A DNA stretch of 7,614 bases. Origin: DATAYF01 sp036272735. Lineage in GTDB: Bacteria > Chloroflexota > Ktedonobacteria > Ktedonobacterales > Ktedonobacteraceae. The DNA lies in NCBI GenBank assembly GCA_036272735.1, contig DATAYF010000741.1, forward strand, positions 1 to 7,614, given 5' to 3'. Each line of letters opens with the position of its first letter. Position 1 is the first letter of the stretch. A program made the position numbers and the translations under genes. This document shows, one piece after another, positions 6,021 to 7,614 of the stretch. The notes under the pieces are model-generated. The model had not been told where the DNA came from. It worked only from the letters and a program-made list of their open reading frames with translations, and ran no database searches.

Positions 6021-6032
6021 ACGTTTTGTAGC
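6013..6032. promoter_or_regulatory. 20-bp near-perfect palindrome overlapping the gpmI promoter candidate
   Basis: GCTACAA (6013-6019) and TTGTAGC (6026-6032) are perfect arms. The centre TACGTT is itself ACGT flanked by one T-T mismatch, so nine of ten base pairs of the dyad are symmetric. The left arm contains the -10 candidate TACAAT, so a bound dimer would block RNA polymerase. There is no T-run after it, which argues against a terminator. Operator role is inferred. Confidence 0.4.
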
Positions 6033-6079
6033 CCTTAAAGTAGAGAAAATTGACAGCAGAGGGGGAAAAATAAAGCTTT

Positions 6080-7614
6080 ATGGAGAAAACAGCATCTGGG
6101 CGACCAGGCCCGATGGTTTTGATTATCATGGATGGTTGGGGCATCAATTCACGCCGCGACGGCAACGCCATCGCCATCGCCACCACACCGACAATAGACC
6201 AGATCAGCAAAACGTGGCCGCACACGGCCGTCAAAACTTCGGGCGAGGCCGTTGGATTGCCAGCAGGACAAATGGGCAACTCGGAGGTAGGTCACCAGAA
6301 CATTGGAGCCGGAAAGCGTGTGCTACAGGACTATACCCGCGTGAGCGAGTCCATTCAGGATGGCAGCTTCTTCAAGAATCCAGCGCTGCTCAAAGCCATC
6401 GAACACGTCAAACGCAACCAATCGCAACTCCATATTTGCGGTTTGCTAGGCGATGGCGGCGTACACGCCCACTCGTCGCACCTAGAAGCGCTACTACGCC
6501 TGGCAGCGCAGCATGACCTGGAGCGCGTCTATATCCATGCCTTTACCGATGGACGCGATAGCTCACCAACCGGCGGCATCGAGTTCATGCAGGCATTGCT
6601 GACACGAGCGCAAGAGATCGGTGGCGAGCATGCAGCCAGGGTGGCAACAGTTACCGGCCGCTATTACGCGATGGACCGCGACAACCGCTGGGACCGCACC
6701 GGGACGACCTACCTGGCGATGACGCGTGGCGAAGGTCAACACGCCACGTCGCCGCTGGCCGCTATCCAGCAGGCATACGATCAGCAGACCACCGACGAGT
6801 TTATTTTGCCAACGGTGATCATGGAACATGGGCAGCCCGTAGCAACCGTACAAGCTGGCGACGCCGTCATTCATTATAATTTCCGCCCGGACCGCGCTCG
6901 CCAACTTACCAAAGCCTTTGTGATGCCTGAACTCTCTCCGCAAGCCAGCGGCAAATTTGAGCGTGGACCACGCATCTCCGACCTGCAATTTGTGATGATG
7001 ACAGAGTACGAAGAAGGTCTGGATGCCGACGTGGCCTACCGTGCCGATGAGGTAGAAATGCCACTGGCACGGGTCATCTCCGAGCAGGGGTTGGCTCAAT
7101 TCCACACCGCCGAAACCGAGAAATACGCCCATGTCACCTATTTCATTAATGGACGGCGCGAGACCCCTTTTACGGGTGAGGAGCGCGAGATTGTACCATC
7201 GCCAAAGGTGCCAACGTACGATCTGCAACCGGAAATGAGCGCGGAAGGCGTGACCAACACGGCCATTGAACACCTGCGCAGTGGCAATTACCAGCTCATC
7301 ATCATGAACTACGCCAACGCCGACATGGTGGGGCATACTGGCGTATTACCAGCGGCAATACAGGCCGTCGCGACCGTCGATAAGGGCGTTGGGCGCGTCA
7401 TCGAAGCAACGCTGGCCCTGGGCGGTGGCGTCATCATCACCGCTGATCACGGCAACGCGGAACAACTCATCGACTACCATACGGGCAAACCATTTACCGC
7501 GCACACCACCAATCCTGTGCCGCTGTACATGGTTGTACCACAACTGGCGCAAGCCCATTTGAGAAGCGATGGCATCCTCGCCGATGTCGCGCCGACCATC
7601 CTACAGATCATGGG
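6080..7614 (+). CDS. gpmI: 2,3-bisphosphoglycerate-independent phosphoglycerate mutase, 3'-truncated by window edge
   Basis: Interconverts 3- and 2-phosphoglycerate in glycolysis and gluconeogenesis in the cytoplasm, using two Mn ions and a phosphoserine intermediate. 511 codons are visible in one unbroken frame. The family usually has about 510-540 residues, so only a short tail is missing. Expected ligands are all present: D18 (MDGWG), catalytic S68 (MGNSEVGH), D415 and H419 (NADMVGH), D456 and H457 (TADHGN), and H475 (AHTTNPVP). Substrate-site motifs are also intact: GGVHAH (126-131), HAFTDGRD (153-160), GRYYAMDRDNRWDR (193-206), NFRPDRA (267-273) and ETEKYAHVTYF (345-355). The start is ATG 6080, because an in-frame TAA lies 9 nt upstream (6071-6073) and the next ATG (codon 12) directly abuts the core strand. 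A GAGGGGG (6059-6065) at 14 nt is the likely ribosome site. Member of the alkaline phosphatase superfamily. Confidence 0.97.
   Translation, partial: MEKTASGRPGPMVLIIMDGWGINSRRDGNAIAIATTPTIDQISKTWPHTAVKTSGEAVGLPAGQMGNSEVGHQNIGAGKRVLQDYTRVSESIQDGSFFKNPALLKAIEHVKRNQSQLHICGLLGDGGVHAHSSHLEALLRLAAQHDLERVYIHAFTDGRDSSPTGGIEFMQALLTRAQEIGGEHAARVATVTGRYYAMDRDNRWDRTGTTYLAMTRGEGQHATSPLAAIQQAYDQQTTDEFILPTVIMEHGQPVATVQAGDAVIHYNFRPDRARQLTKAFVMPELSPQASGKFERGPRISDLQFVMMTEYEEGLDADVAYRADEVEMPLARVISEQGLAQFHTAETEKYAHVTYFINGRRETPFTGEEREIVPSPKVPTYDLQPEMSAEGVTNTAIEHLRSGNYQLIIMNYANADMVGHTGVLPAAIQAVATVDKGVGRVIEATLALGGGVIITADHGNAEQLIDYHTGKPFTAHTTNPVPLYMVVPQLAQAHLRSDGILADVAPTILQIM

Noticed and set aside
6050..6055. Perfect TTGACA -35 box before gpmI
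   Set aside because: At 15-18 nt downstream there is no acceptable -10 (sequence around TAAAGCTT), and any transcript would start at or after the gpmI start codon.
5890..6516. 208-codon + strand frame overlapping the intergenic region and gpmI
   Set aside because: It is out of frame with gpmI, which has complete motif conservation. The product is Arg/His-rich with no recognisable features.
6563..7336. Long open frame on the - strand (257 codons) opposite gpmI, with another at 7346-7558
   Set aside because: The + strand encodes a fully conserved phosphoglycerate mutase through this region. The antisense frame has no recognisable domain and is explained by the codon pattern of the real gene.
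1..7614. Search for tRNA, rRNA, insertion sequences, prophage, defence or secondary-metabolism genes
   Set aside because: None was visible. The window is housekeeping genes plus two envelope-type proteins.

Overview
The window reads as an ordinary bacterial chromosome segment with about 55% GC by eye. It holds the 3' half of an F-type ATP synthase operon, a convergent pair of envelope-type genes, and an almost complete glycolytic phosphoglycerate mutase gene. The protein sequences look like those of the phylum Chloroflexota, possibly Ktedonobacteria. That is an impression from the sequences, not a database result.

Positions 1-4285 (+ strand) encode ATP synthase subunits alpha (atpA, 5' end cut by the window edge), gamma (atpG), beta (atpD) and epsilon (atpC), in the usual order. 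Gaps are 11, 61 and 3 nt, so one transcript is expected. All catalytic motifs of alpha and beta are intact. Gamma carries two charge-removing substitutions in its C-terminal helix at positions known from E. coli genetics. A long hairpin at 4311-4362 closes the operon and also serves the gene that converges on it.

Positions 4382-5866 (- strand) carry two genes. The upstream one (5588-5866) is a 92-residue protein with one membrane helix and an acidic tail. A good terminator (5534-5576) separates it from the second (4382-5353), a 323-residue protein. That protein has a signal peptide, a divergent TPM-like domain, one membrane helix, an Asn/Tyr/Pro-rich linker, a glycine-zipper-like stretch and a C-terminal tail of GGDF-ending glycine repeats. 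The 234 nt between these two genes hold several inverted repeats.

Positions 5867-6079 are a divergent intergenic region. It contains an extended -10 promoter candidate embedded in a 20-bp near-perfect palindrome upstream of the next gene.

Positions 6080-7614 (+ strand) encode cofactor-independent phosphoglycerate mutase (gpmI), 511 codons in frame with all metal ligands and the catalytic serine, cut by the window just before its natural end. No RNA genes, CRISPR arrays, insertion sequences or phage genes were seen. I found no convincing new multi-gene system. The most interesting items are the TPM-like repeat protein with its small membrane-protein neighbour, the palindrome before gpmI, and the gamma-subunit substitutions.
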